Shown here: positions 1 to 11,196 of the stretch, piece by piece
How positions within the stretch are numbered: position 1 is the first letter of the stretch
Layout of the letters: every line of letters starts with the position of its first letter
NCBI GenBank assembly: GCA_037157565.1
Contig: JAZHRO010000036.1
Location: 128,162,001 to 128,226,000 of the forward strand
DNA length: 64,000 nucleotides
Origin: Thalassia testudinum
Taxonomy: Eukaryota > Streptophyta > Magnoliopsida > Alismatales > Hydrocharitaceae
Reading direction: 5' to 3'
Translations under genes and position numbers: made by a program
The notes under the pieces: model-generated
Seen by the model: only the letters and a program-made list of their open reading frames with translations
What the model was told of the DNA's origin: nothing
Databases searched by the model: none

Positions 1-1712
1 GTCATTAAGTGGAAGGCGAGACAGGCGGTCAGCCACAACATTTTCTACTCCTTTCTTTTCACGTATCTCCAAGTCAAATTCTTGAAGGAGTAGGATCCAC
101 CTAATCAGACATGGCTTAGAATCTTTCTTAGCAATGAGATGTTTCACTGTCACATGATCAATGAAAATAACCACCCTAGACCCAAGAAGATAAGACCTAA
201 ACTTCTCCAGAGCAAAAACTACAACAAGTAATTCTTTTTCAGTGATAGTGTAGTTTTGCTGAGGTTCAGTTAAAGTCTTGCTGGCATAATGCAGCACATG
301 AGGTCTTCCCTCAACCCTTTGTCCAAGGACTGCTCCCACTGCATAATCTGAAGCATTACACATCAGCTCAAATGGGAGTGTCCAATCAGGAACTCAGAGA
401 ATAGGCGCAGAGATCAAGGCCTCCTTCAGAGTTTGAATGGCCTCGGCACACTTTGAATCGAAATTGAAAGAAGATTCCTTCGCCAACAAGTCACAAAGTG
501 GCCTAGAAATTTTACTAAAATTTCTAATAAAGCTCCTATAAAAGCCAGCATGGCCCAGAAAGGATCTAATCTGTTTGACATTTGTGGGCAATGGGAGTTT
601 GGAAATAGAATCAATATGGGCTTTATCTACTTCCAAACCTCGCTCGGATACAACATGCCCAAGTACAATTCCTTTCTGTACCATGAAATGTCTTTTCTCC
701 CAGTTGAGGACTAAACCAGTCTCCTTACATCACTTCAACACATTCTCCAGGTGCAGGAGACACTGGTCGAAAGACGAGTCATAAGTAGAGAAGTCATCCA
801 TAAACACTTCAACACACTCGTCAATCATGTCCGAAAAAATAGACATCATACACTACTGGAAGGTTGCAGGGTCATTACATAATCCAAACGGCATACGCCT
901 GAATGCAAAGTACCGTAAGGACTCGTGAATGTCGTCTTCTCCTGGTCATCAGGGAAGATTGCAACCTGGTTGTACCCAGAATATCCATCGAGAAAGCAAT
1001 AGTACTTATTCTTTCCCAATTTCTCGAGAATTTGATCAATAAAAGGTAAGGGAAAGTGATCCTTCTGGGTAGCGGAGTTTAGCCTGTGGTAATCAATGCA
1101 GACCCTCCATCTAGTTGAGGGTCTAGTGACAACTTGTTCACCTTGGTCATTGAATTCCACAGTAAAGTTTGCCTTCTTTGGCACCACATGAATAGGACTT
1201 ACCCATTTACTATCTGCAATGGGATATATAATCCTAGCGTCCAACCACTTCAGGATTTCCTTTTTAACCACCTCCCTTATATTAGGGTTCAGACGTCTCT
1301 GCATGTCCTTAAATGGCTTGATGGAATCATCAGTATAAATGTGGTGCATGCAGAGTGTAGAGTCTATACCCTTAATGTCAGCAATGCTCCAAGTAATAGC
1401 TTCCTTGTGCCTAGACAAGCATTCAATCAGGGCTCCCTCCTATGCCTCAGATAGCATAGCCGAAATGATAATGGGGAGCCTATCATTGGCACCTAAGAAG
1501 ACATACTTGAGAGTGTCAAGGAGGGGTTTCAACTCAAGGTTGGGGACTTGTATGGTTGAGGGTTTCATAATAGATGTCCCCATCTCAGGTAGCAGATCTA
1601 CCTTAGGCAAAGATGATGGGGGAAGAGACTCAGTAGAAACACCCAGCAACTCCTCAAGTTCTATTATATCCCCTTCACATTCCTCCAGGAGATGGGAATG
1701 CTCATTTAGCAT
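1..1712 (-). pseudogene. Element A pol: reverse transcriptase and RNase H (decayed, truncated by window edge)
   Basis: Copies element RNA into DNA and removes the RNA strand. The 1440-1712 part is the linker after protease. RT proper follows with WVSPIHVVPKK, a CIDYHRLN block and FLDGYSGYNQV near 1000. The catalytic FMDD (the family's YMDD) is near 796-807. The thumb and connection (SFLGHAGFYRSFI) lie in 394-684. RNase H covers 1-390, with [14 protein letters not shown] and a final [12 protein letters not shown]. Breaks: a missing base near 908 shifts the frame just after the FLDG block, and a TGA at 394-396 sits between RT and RNase H. The sequence closely resembles the same part of elements C and D. 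Integrase should follow to the left, outside the window. Confidence 0.92.
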
Positions 1713-2290
1713 AACATGCTAAAAGGGGGTCATCACATAACATTGCAGGGGATGCCTCTTCAATCAAGTCATCTATCACCTCAACTTGAGAACAATCCTC
1801 AAGTCCATCTTGTTTGTAAGAATCAAACACATTAAGCCAGATTTTCCTGTTCCCAAAGTCCATTTTCAATGCCCCAGTATTGCAATTGATTGAAGCATGC
1901 AAAGTTGCAAGGAAGGCGCGGCCCCAAATGATGAAGGGTTTGGTTGGCTTGTTAGAAGGGTTAGTGTCCAAAACTAAGAAGTCAACAGGAAAGAAGAAAT
2001 CCTCCACTCTTACGAGGACATCTTCCAAAATTCCTCGCTGTGTCTTAAGTGATCGATCAGCAACTTGAAGGATTACAGGGCTAGGCTTCAAATTGCCTCC
2101 CCCAAGTTGTTCATACACGTAGCTCGGAAGGATGTTCGCCCCCGCACCCAAATCAAGTAGAGCCTCATCAATCTGTAAGTCACCAATAACCACTGAGATG
2201 TACGGGGCTCCTGGGTCCTTAAGTTTCGGGGGTGTGCCATGTTGAACAATGGAGCTAACAGAATTTGGCAGGACAACTTTTGATTAGACC
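1702..2290 (-). pseudogene. Element A aspartic protease domain
   Basis: Retroviral-type aspartic protease that would cut the Gag-Pol polyprotein. The open stretch 1702-2193 has the active-site block ALLDLGAGANILP, with DLGA where retroviruses have DTGA or DSGA. DLGA is the form I expect in plant Athila-like proteases and is also seen in elements C and D here. It is followed by the LQVADRSLKT and ILEDVLVRV strands and a RAFLATLHASINC block near the C terminus. The domain continues a little upstream (IGD preceded by GAPYIS in the same reading). The flanking frames are linked to gag on the right and RT on the left. Confidence 0.88.
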
Positions 2291-3069
2291 TGTTTCCTAG
2301 ATTGCTGCTTTTTCGTGCACAGGTCCTTTAAGAAGCGGGCATAAGATGGAATCTACCTGATAGCTTCAAGCAAAGGTAGGTTAATCTGCACTTGCTTGAA
2401 AGTTTCCATGGTCTCATCCGTCTTATCTTTGGCTCTAGATGAGCCAGCAGAAGTCTGCTAGAGGTGGATAAGTGCTCTGGAAAGGGCGCTCTCGATCTCT
2501 GGGTGGAAGGGTTGTCATGTCGAGTAAGGGGTGGAATGGGGGCAACTTCTTCCGGTGAGGTGATTTCAAGCAGAGAAGATTTGGGCAAGTCTTCTCCGGT
2601 GGGGGTGAAAGTCAAGGTGGATGGTTTTTTAGGGGGTGAGACTATAGGAGCATCGGGTTTGGAAATTTCTTTCCCACTCCTCAGAATAGTCACCGCCTGA
2701 GCATGCTCCCTAAAGACAATCCCTTTTCCTTTAGGATTCTCCTTAGCAGCACTGGGGAGCTTCCCAGTTTCCCTCTGTCTAACGGCCTCAACAAGGTGTC
2801 CTATCTGTGATTTCATCTCATGTATAGCCTTGTCATGAGATTGGATGATGGCACTTTGACTTTCTTGCATAGTTTTCAACATTGGCTTCAATTCATCCAT
2901 CTCAGAGGTCTTAGGTTAGGCAAAGGTCTGAGGTTGGTTCATTTGATGGTTTTGAAAGGATTGTGGTTTATAATTCCCTGAATTTGAGACATTTCCTTGT
3001 CTCCATGAAAAGTTTGGGTGGTTCCTCCATCCCTCATTATAAGTGTCAGAAAAAGGGTCATTACGAGGT
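2291..3069 (-). pseudogene. Element A gag, C-terminal part
   Basis: Carboxy part of Gag and the spacer before protease. Beginning at the insertion edge the reading gives RNDPFSDTYNEGWRNHPNFS, a hallmark of Athila-type gag that recurs in elements C and D. An in-frame TAA at 2916-2918, between TFA and PKTSEMDEL, breaks it. The next block (2328-2900) is hydrophilic, with a short helical stretch (MDELKPMLKTMQESQSAII) and a proline-rich linker. No CCHC zinc knuckle is seen, which fits Athila-type gags. The right end meets the solo LTR at the GAGGT duplication, and the other half of gag is at 5801-6792. Confidence 0.85.
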
Positions 3070-5795
3070 TGTCCTCACGTTTTTGTGCGGGTTTAAAGTA
3101 TATCACGTTGTAATATGACCGACAAAACATTTAAACAAATATAAAGAATTTTATTACTCGAAACACTAAAGTATCCAAGGTCGAACATAGGGAGCAAGCT
3201 CAGTACTTTTTAAAACCAAAGAATACAACTGTTAACTGAAAAGGATTGATTCAAAGAGAGAATTTTAAAAAGGATTTGTGAAAGAAAAATAGAATTGGAC
3301 GTCTGATTTCTGTATCAGACGTCTTAAATGTAATCTCCTTTCTCTCTTCTTCTTCGTTGCTCTTCTTCTCCTTTGCACTTCTTTCTCTTTTTGCCTTTGC
3401 TTCTTGTCTTGCGAAGGCTTCTTCTTCTAATCTTTGCAGTCTTCACTTGGCCTCTCTTCGTTCTTCTCTTTCTTCTGCCTTGCCTTCCTTCTTCCTTCTC
3501 TTTGGATCTCTATGAAAGCTTCTCCTTCTTTTTCTGCTACACAGCCTCTTCTTCTTTCTTCTCTTCTTGTTCTACAGCTGGTGCTCGCTGCTTCCTTTGC
3601 TTCTTCCTTCCTGCGCACACCACAGCCAAAGCAAAACCTACCCCCGTCCCTCTACCCAAGCGTCTCTCTGTCTCTCTCTCTCAAGCAATTTACTCAAGTA
3701 CGCTCTCCTAGAGCCACACGGGTAGTCGGGTCGGATTCGCACCCGGGACCAGGCGCACCGGCAAGTGGTGGTGCGTGAGGAGTGCTCAAGGTTTGGGTCG
3801 GGTCGGATCCCACCAGATCTGTGAGGTCAAGCTGCGGACGAGGTGGGTGTGAGGGCAGGTGAGGGACCTCACCCCTGTGCTTACGGAGGCAATGAGAGTA
3901 AAACATAAAAGTAATTTATACTATACCTGTGTTTTGCGATCCCACTATGTGGGACTATCTGGTCAGTCCTGCTTTCACGCGCGCCCGTAGAATTCTCGTC
4001 GTGTAATTGCCCCAGCTGCTGGCTTCGCAGCGCGACTTGCTGGCATCAGTCGCTTCGCAACACTTGCGTGCACCTGTTGCACCTGCAGGCTGGAAGCCCT
4101 GGTGCCTGAAGTTGCTACAAGCTCCTCGCTGCTTCGACCGTCAATGGCGGCAGGCTACAACCTGTCACACACAAGAACGGCCTATTGGCCCAATTAGATT
4201 AGCTAGAAACTTTCGCCGTGGCACGGCGAAGGTGGTGGGCGGTGCTGCAGGCTGCAGGTCGGCCTAGGCGTGCGTGCCTAGGTCAACCTGTAGCCGGAGG
4301 TGTTGGGTTGTTCGGGGGGCTACTGTGGGGGTCTGGAGTGGCAGTGGAGGGGTGGAATGAGTTCCCGGTGGTGATGCGGAGCTCACGAGGGGGTTGGCGA
4401 GTCGTGTGGAGGGGCGGAGTGGTGTGGGCGGCTTGTCGGAGGTCGGTCGGAGGCGAGGACGATGGAGGTGGTTAGGCACTGTCGAGGGGTAATCAAATAA
4501 AATAGCAGGGGGAAAAGAGAGAGGAGAGGACAGAGAGGGTATCTGGGGTGATCTGGAAGGAAGAGAGGCAGTGGAGTGGACGGCGCGTAACTGCTGTCGT
4601 CGGGGAAGAAGGACCCTGAGGGAGGGAGCAGCGACGAGGAAGAGGTCAGGAACACGCGCGCTTGGTATGGCGCGACGTGGGAGGAAGCGGTGGAGTTGAC
4701 TCTGCTGCTGGTGTGGCAGTAGAGTGACGAGAAGGAGGAGAGGAGGTCGTCGGAGCTTGCGGGTCTTTTGGCCGGAGATGGGAGAGAGGGAAATTAGAGG
4801 GGATCTCCGTCAAAATCAAGCTTAGGTTCTGCGGCAGGGTCTGGGGAGCCTTTTATAGGCGCTGGTCGAACCTTCTAGCACGTGGAGACCGTGCAATCAC
4901 CTCCGCCGGCTCACCGGAGTTGGAAAGAGGGTGGATACCCGAATCTCTCGTGCGTTCACACGAGAGATTGGGTTCACACCAGCGATTGTAATTGGCTTTA
5001 GAAGGAAGGGAATTCCTCAGAGAATCCCCCTTCCATTTCTGGGAGGGAATCTCTGAGGGATTAGAGAGTAATCCCTCTCTAAACCTCGCCGGAGCTCGGT
5101 TCTGCTCTAACAATGGCGGCATGACCGGATTGCAAAGGGGGCGAAAAGCTTAGGGGGCTCTCTGCAAAGATATTCAAAAGATAGGGACCAAATTGTACTT
5201 TGGGTGTACTAAATTGCAAAGTAGGTCAAGATGACCTCCCCTTAGGTCCAAATTTTGGTACAAATCTAATTTTGACCTAAGGAATCCAATGGTGAAGTTG
5301 GATTCTAGGTTTGACCTCGTTTGACTAGACATTTTGCATAAAAACCCAAATTAGGTTAATTGAAGAGCTAGGACCCTAATCTAGGTCAAACTGGGGTCCA
5401 AGGGCCAAATTAAGTGTTCTAAACCCTAGAGAATGGTTTTACATGAATTTTAGAGGGTTTACTTGATTTTTATTCCGACCGGAACCTTGTTAATTTATGC
5501 GGGTCTGTTTTAGGGTTACCAAGTGTCATTTAATTCTTAGATTGCACATAAACCCATTTCTGATTGACTCAACCCACTTTTTATCTCATTTAGACCATTT
5601 GACCTATGTTTTTTCCTTTGAGAAATCCCATTTATGTACTGCAATGGTAAAATTGCAGTTTTAACCTTTATTTCATGTTTTTTTCTCAGAGCACTTGTTC
5701 CTTCAGTTAAGCCTTCTTCTAGGTTATGTAGGAGCTTTTATCTTCTTTATTGGGTCAAAATGAGCTAGTTATGGCTCATGATGAGGCTCTCATCA
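3070..5795 (-). mobile_element. Solo LTR (Athila-type, C-like family) inserted in gag of element A
   Basis: A 2726-bp unit starting TG (3070) and ending CATCA (5795), flanked by perfect 5-bp duplications GAGGT at 3065-3069 and 5796-5800. Removing the unit and one duplication puts the two halves of gag back in one frame, which fixes both edges. It has no internal coding region, primer site or second LTR, so it is a solo LTR. Orientation (minus) follows from similarity to the LTRs of element C. These are a U5-side block GGTCGAACATAGGGAG near 3179, a TATA box on the minus strand at 4849-4859, and the shared right part around 5200-5795. Open frames inside it (for example 3373-3778 and 4007-4655) are compositional, not genes. 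Confidence 0.93.
4849..4859 (-). promoter_or_regulatory. TATA box of solo LTR 3070-5795
   Basis: CCTATAAAAGG on the minus strand. The same box occurs at the equivalent place in the LTRs of element C, of D and E, and in the other solo LTR. This supports it as the LTR core promoter directing transcription leftwards. Confidence 0.7.
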
Positions 5796-5800
5796 GAGGT

Positions 5801-6792
5801 CTAGGATGGAACCCTTGAGCGGTGTTTAGATCCGCTTGTACAAGCTCAGGGAATTGGGAGGCCAAGTGACAATTCATAGTGGCGTGTGTATTGCCTTGGT
5901 AAATTGAGCATTCGGAAGCTTGGGATGTGGAGGTGTTAGATACGAATTGACTCGGGTTCGACATAAGCCTTTCCATGTTTTGATTCAATAATTGAATCTG
6001 ATAGGCTAAATTCTGGGTGTTCCTTGCCTCATTCGCCTCCAACTTTCTTTGCATGAGAGTGGGTTTTCTATCCATGTAGGCAGAATTCAAGTGAATAGAA
6101 TTCTCACTCGAAGTATCAAAAAGGTTCCAAGCTTCATCGTCAGTTTTAGATAGAAAGGTTCTTGCACAGGCACCATCCAAAGTTTGCCTATGCGAATCAT
6201 TAAGTTCGATGTAGAACCTTTCAACCAGTTGCCACTTAGGCACCTGGTGATGTGGGCAGGGTCTCAGCAAGTCATTAAAGTGCTCCCATGCATCATGGAA
6301 AGCTTCCCCATCCTCTTGAACAAAACTCATAATTTCCCTCCTAAAGTGATTGGTTTTGCTCATGGGGAAGTACTTCTTCAAAAACTCCTTCTTTAGGGCA
6401 TCCCAAATGTTAATATCATCAAGGGTGTGATACCAATACTCAGCTTTGTCCTTAAGGGAGAAGGGCAAGAGGGTCCACATTTGAGTGTCATCAGTAACGC
6501 CTTGCAGCTTCACTGTGGAACAGACCTCGGTGAATTCCTCTATATGCCTATAAGGGTCTTCCCTAGCAATACCATAAAAGGAGGGCAACAAGGATATGGT
6601 ATTTCTTTTGATCTCATAAGGATTGTCCCCTCTAGGTCTACGTAGTGCAGGGCTAGCTTGATTGGTTGGAATGAAATATTCCTTAAGGCTCCTTTGACCA
6701 GCCATTTTTACCCTTGGAAGGTTTCTTCTTAAGATTCTTTCAGGTTCAGGATCAAACACAAGTTGTCTACTAAGAGAACGCCTACCAAGCAT
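5801..6792 (-). pseudogene. Element A gag, N-terminal part
   Basis: Capsid-type structural protein. The ATG at 6792 starts MLGRRSL, the same opening seen in element D (52728) and nearly in C (MFGSRSL, 39877), which supports the start. About 330 codons are open. Blocks in order: LKEYFIPTN, a helical capsid region with PSFYGIAREDPYRHIEEF, then LLPFSLKDKAEYWYHTL and FLKKYFPMSKTNHFRREI, then CPHHQVPKWQLVERFY. These are the conserved retrotransposon gag helices of Athila-like elements. A C-x2-Y-like remnant (ECSIYQGNTHATMNC) near the end may be a decayed binding motif. The frame ends in the solo LTR at 5796, and the rest of gag continues at 3069. This half has no internal stop. Confidence 0.9.
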
Positions 6793-7932
6793 GCACTACA
6801 AACCCAATTCAAAAGGACTTGTTCGATCTTTATAAATTTAGGCTTTTGGCTTTTGTTCAAATTGTAGGTGACAAAGCAAGTTGCCCAATCAATTACGCGC
6901 CTATTGTCAACCTTCGAAATGCCTAAAAGGACCTAGTTGGAGCTTAGGTGTTCTTTCCTAAATCTCAAATGGCAAAGTAAATCCAAAGACGGAAGATCGA
7001 GGGATGTAAGTAAGCCTAAGCCTTCCTTTGAAGCTGTGCTTTTGCGGTGCTTCTCAACTACCCCCAAAAATCCGTGACAGGATATCCCCCTCTTTGGATT
7101 TACAAAACCTTAGATCTCAAGTTCCAAACACTTCAGAATCCAACGGTAGGAGGGCTCTTGTCCTAATAGTTCCAAGACTTAAGAGTGTCTAAACGCGTGC
7201 CATGATGCAAGAGATATAAGTGTGCATACACCACAAAAGATTTTGAATTTTGAATTTTGAATCGCACACCAAGTTTGAAAATCAAATCCTTGATTTTTAA
7301 ATGTCCCTCCTTTAATTAGTCCTTTTTCTAGAAAATATGTGACCACTTGTTAGATCGCTTCAATACAAATTAGGTGGTCTAAAAATTAATTCAAATGCAT
7401 TTGCATGACAGGTAGAAATGTGGAGTTAGCAATGCATACCTGATTCTAGCATTCTTCATGTAATATGCAAGACAAGAATTAGATCTAGATGCTGCTCATT
7501 CAGTCCTAAATGATTCGACCTAAGGGCAAGCAGCTTCTAGCAGGCAGCTCGTGCTTTTTTTTTTTATAGTTTTTTTTTATCTACTTATGCACAAGCAAAT
7601 TAAGGGTAAACAATCCACAAAATAAATTAAAAACCTAAATCTAAAGAAAAGGGAACAGGCTCCCAAAAATCTGCCCCAATTACTACAAGGGCGAGAAAAT
7701 AGAATTAAAACTTATGACATAGAGAATCTCCTGTGGAGGCAAGATCCAAGTCTTCTTCATCTTCCTCGTGTGTAGGCATCGCTCAAGGTCGACGTCTTCT
7801 CCCAGATGTGCCTGTCACCTCTCTCAAATTCCTCCCACAAATTCCTCACATAGAAAAGATAATAAATAGTCAGATCACTATGTGATGAGAAATAATTAGA
7901 AACAAAATTAGGTGAAATTATTGCATCTGTTG
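6793..7932 (-). other. Element A untranslated leader between primer site and gag
   Basis: About 1.1 kb without a credible coding frame. Long leaders are normal in Athila-like elements, and C and D have leaders of about 1.0 and 1.2 kb. It contains a T-rich run near 7552-7582 and a short tandem TTTTGAA repeat near 7240-7262. Nothing else was recognised. Confidence 0.7.
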
Positions 7933-7952
7933 CCTCCCCAGCAACAGCGTCA
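7933..7952 (-). promoter_or_regulatory. Primer-binding site of element A (tRNA-Asp type, mutated)
   Basis: The minus strand reads TGACGCTGTTGCTGGGGA. The perfect complement of the plant tRNA-Asp 3' end would be TGGCGCCGTTGCCGGGGA, so there are three transitions. It lies two bases from the LTR edge, as required for priming minus-strand cDNA. Confidence 0.82.
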
Positions 7953-7954
7953 TT

Positions 7955-10309
7955 TGATAAGATGGTTTTCGCTTTTGAATAATGTGTTAAGATGATTTGT
8001 CGTTGTAGGATCAAGGTGGTGGAAAATCGCTTAACAAAATAATTAAAATAAAAATTAAACCACTCACAGAAGAGTGGATCATGTTCACAGGGAGGCAATG
8101 ATGCAATAAAATCACGAATATTTTTTTTTCGTATTCGTTCAATCGAGTGAAGGCGCTGCTGGGTGTGTGGAGGGGCGTCGCTCTGCGGGGTGCACAGGCA
8201 CGTGTGAAAGGTCTGTTGGCACCGGCTGCAGGTGCTGTAGGGAGGCGCTGGAGTGGTGGACTGCTGGCACGTGGGGGTGGGTGCACTGGAGGTGAAGGCG
8301 CAGGTATGGTCTGATGGCATGATGCGAAGGTGCTGGAGGTTCTGGTGAAGGCGAGGAGGCACGGGCGTGTTGGCTGGGGTGAAGGTGCACGGTGGGGTCT
8401 GATGGAGCGGGGGGGCTGCTAGTGCGCGGAGTGAAGGCGTTGCTGGAGGGTGCTCTGCAGGCGCAAGGGTACGCAGGCGTGCGGTGCTGGTGGGTGCGCT
8501 GGAGCTGGCATGCACGGTGGTGCAGGTGCTGGTGCATGGGTTGGAGCTGCTGGTGAAGGCACACGGTGGGTGATGGCATGAGGTAGGAGGAATTGCAGGG
8601 ACTCTTGGCGGAGTGGGCTGTCACCCCACACGCCCACGATGGTGGAGTCGCACTGCTGCAGTGGGAGGTCATTGGTATGGATGGAAGAGAAGCAATGTTC
8701 TCTGAGCACAATGAGGAATAAAGGGGTGGAGACCTCCCTTTGAATGGCAGCCCCTCCTTCTCTTTTGTAGCCACGACTACAAAGATTTGAATTTCAAAAC
8801 ACCGTAGAATCAATGTGATGCACAGGAGGAGGTGGAGACGGAGGAGTTAGCTGCAAAGGAGAAGAAGAATAAAAGATAAAATAATTAGGGTTATTTACAC
8901 ATAACTCCTTAACTTCTATGTTAATTAAAATAGTGCACCTAATTAATTAACTAATTAAATGCATGCAAACCTAGGTTAATTCAAAATGCATGAATTATGC
9001 ACTTAAGCTAAAAATATGAATTAAAATGTATGCTATCTAAATGCTAAAATTAACTTAATGTCTAGACATTTAGATACTTAAATAGCCCACAAATATGGGC
9101 TAATCAATAAGTGGTGATTCAAATCACCATTGTTTTTATTTTCTTTCCTTTTTGCTTCATCATACCTTGGTTCTTATTTAATATATTCCTGAGTGATTGA
9201 TTCATTGAATATCTTCTGTAACATCTGTTTAGTGTGCTCATTCATTTCAATTCAAGATTAGTGTTGTGAATTCCATTATTTTCTCCCTGTGTTCGACCTC
9301 AGACTTTTGCGATTCTGAGTTATAAATTTAAATGTTTTCGAGCAATTAAGGCTTTGCTACAACGAAACAACTTAAAACTCCTCGATAACCCATTCAAACA
9401 AGTCCACAACCGCCTGAAGACTTGATTTTCTTGAACTTCACAGGCGTAATTTTTGGCCATGATTGGCCTAAAAAAAGACCTTGGTAGACGCAGATTGATC
9501 TGAGGATCACTTTCATCAAATTTGGTGATTTTTGGTTGGGATTTCATCAATCAACTTGCGAGATTAAATGAAGCAGTTTGGGATTTAGAAGCTACGGGTT
9601 TCCTTCTCTACATTGCAAGGAAGACGATGGCAGTTGGACCTATTTGCAAGAGAGATGAGAAGCTAGGGGCTTTTCTGAAAAGAAAAGATGAAAGCTAAGG
9701 GTTTAAATGTAAGGAATAGAGGTCTGGGGACTAGAATGCAAACTAGGTCAAGATGATCTCTGATTCGGTCCAAATTTTGGTACAAACCTAATTTGGACCC
9801 AAGGAATCTAGTGGTGAAGTCAGATTTGAGTTTTGACCAAGTTTGACTAGGTACATTAGGGTAACTTTCCGTCTGAGATTCTGTTCTAGGTCAAAATAGG
9901 TTCAGATGTCAAACCAAGGTTATCAAACATTATGGAATATTTTTCTATGAATTTTAGAGGGTTTAGATGAATTTTATCCTGACTAGAACCTCAGTTATTT
10001 AAGCGGATTTGAAATTAGGATTTTAGGTTACTGTTAATTCTCGAAATGAATGAAAACCTATTTTTGTCTGCACAGACTCTCTTATTAGTCATTAATGAAT
10101 ATTTGACCTTAGATTAACCTCTGGGAAACCCCATGAATACTCTGCATTCATGATATGCTGTTAAATCTACAGAATTAACCCTATTTTAATGCACTCTTCT
10201 CAGAAAGGATATTTAGTGAATTATGGCTCTCAGGCGATTTTGTAGGAGGGTTTATCTCTTGATTGTGATTAATTGAAGCTAGTTATGGCTCATGATGATG
10301 TTATCATCA
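7955..10309 (-). repeat. 5' LTR of element A
   Basis: Starts TG at 7955 beside the primer site and ends CATCA at 10309. Its right part (about 9700-10309) matches the LTRs of C and of both 2.7-kb solo LTRs. Examples are CCAAATTTTGGTACAAACC near 9768 and the terminal ATGGCTCATGATGATG. A U5-side block (GTTCACAGGGAGG) lies near 8090. The middle is abnormal, because about 8820-9399 is the opposite end of an LTR in reverse orientation. A GC-rich part (8150-8700) yields proline- and histidine-rich frames on the minus strand that are not genes. Confidence 0.8.
8820..9399 (+). repeat. Inverted LTR fragment inside the 5' LTR of element A
   Basis: Read on the minus strand from 9399 it begins TGTTTGAATGGGTTATCGAG. 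It then gives GTAGCAAAGCCTTAATTGCT, ATTTATAACTC and GAGGTCGAACACAGGGAG, then an AT-rich part with GTGATTTGAATCACC. In every other LTR here this series runs on the plus strand (compare 27210-27490). The fragment is therefore the U5-side end of an LTR lying backwards. The right edge is clear; the left edge (about 8820) is approximate. Confidence 0.72.
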
Positions 10310-10823
10310 TTCAAGCACTACCCATGTCTTCAAACTGTGAGCACTTGGTACTAGTACTCATGATGAGTACCGGTACTTATTGTTCACAGTTTAGGATTAG
10401 GATCCAAACCTGTGCCTAGCAGGTACCGATACTGGTGACCAGTATCGGTACTTGCAACAAGTACCTTGAATAAAATTTTGTTCATCAATCTAAGTGATAT
10501 TTGAAGGCAAATATACAATTAATATGACAAAGAAATGATTTTTACTTTTTGAAATGAATGATTGAACATAAGTATGATACCTAATTATCTTTATTTTGAT
10601 TTTAACTCCTAAATCATTTTTTCTTGTTAGGAGACATACAAGAATCTATATTACAACATCTAAAATCAATATAAAACAATCTTCACTCTTCATGCCATCC
10701 ACACTTCTTCCATACTTCCTAAATCCTATGATTTCCTGTAAATGACACTTCATAAACTCAGTAGTTTTAAAACAGTTTTGTTAACACCAAAACATAAAAG
10801 AGAAATGAAATAAGTTTCCAACA
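10310..10823 (-). repeat. 3' LTR of element B, remaining part
   Basis: Matches the last part of the 5' LTR (18848-19429) almost base for base, from GCACTACCCATGTCTTC to the end. It ends CCAACA at 10823. The rest of this LTR lies on the far side of element A, outside the window. It lacks a stretch of about 65-70 bases present in the other LTR that turns that copy into a palindrome. Confidence 0.9.
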
Positions 10824-10838
10824 ATCTCCCCCTTTTTG
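10824..10838 (-). promoter_or_regulatory. Polypurine tract of element B
   Basis: The minus strand reads AAAAAGGGGGAGAT immediately before the LTR start TGTTGGAAAC. It is the plus-strand primer site for cDNA synthesis, and its position sets the 3' LTR boundary. Confidence 0.85.
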
Positions 10839-11196
10839 GTGTTAACAAAATAATAGAAATACACATATTTTAAAATAACAGAAACCCATAAGAGAAGAAA
10901 TATAAAAAATTTCGCTAGGAGTGAAACCTCTCCCTCAAACTAAGCTTCCTTATTTTAAATATGATGTATTTTCCATTTCTCCCCCTTTTTGTCAATCAAA
11001 CAAAAAAATATAATCACATGCATAGACAATGACCAAACATGAGAAAAGATTGTAGAGAAACAAAATGAACAACTTTCAAGCAACATAATTAAAGTCATAC
11101 ATCATAAAATAGCAACATATTTGAAAGTCATAACAACCAAGGAAACATATCCAAATTGTCTCATACAACAAAATGTAGACTAAACTAATTTCTAGG
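10839..11196 (-). other. Untranslated region between extra ORF and polypurine tract
   Basis: About 360 bases, AT-rich, with a second G-rich tract on the minus strand near 10978-10989 (plus strand CTCCCCCTTTTTG). This could be a secondary polypurine tract. No gene was seen. Confidence 0.5.

Larger units (their letters stand above)
1..10309 (-). mobile_element. Element A: Athila-type Ty3/gypsy retrotransposon, partial, minus strand
   Basis: Read on the minus strand from right to left the order is 5' LTR (7955-10309), primer-binding site, leader, gag, protease, RT and RNase H. Integrase and the 3' LTR would lie left of base 1. Gag is interrupted by a solo LTR at 3070-5795. The right edge (CATCA at 10305-10309) is followed by TTCAA, the candidate target duplication, and then by the LTR of copia element B. 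Element A therefore jumped into element B. The gag start (MLGRRSL), the DLGA protease and the tRNA-Asp-type primer site place it with Athila-like elements. Stops and frameshifts show it is dead. Confidence 0.9.

Noticed and set aside
3373..4655. Several open frames of 85-114 codons on both strands, serine-, leucine- or arginine-rich
   Set aside because: They lie inside a solo LTR with proven edges and come from CT-rich or GC-rich composition; no domain and no start context.
7757..8813. Proline/histidine/alanine-rich minus-strand frames up to 252 codons
   Set aside because: They fall in the GC-rich middle of the LTR of element A, overlap each other in three frames, and similar low-complexity frames occur at the same place in the LTRs of C (28193-28822).
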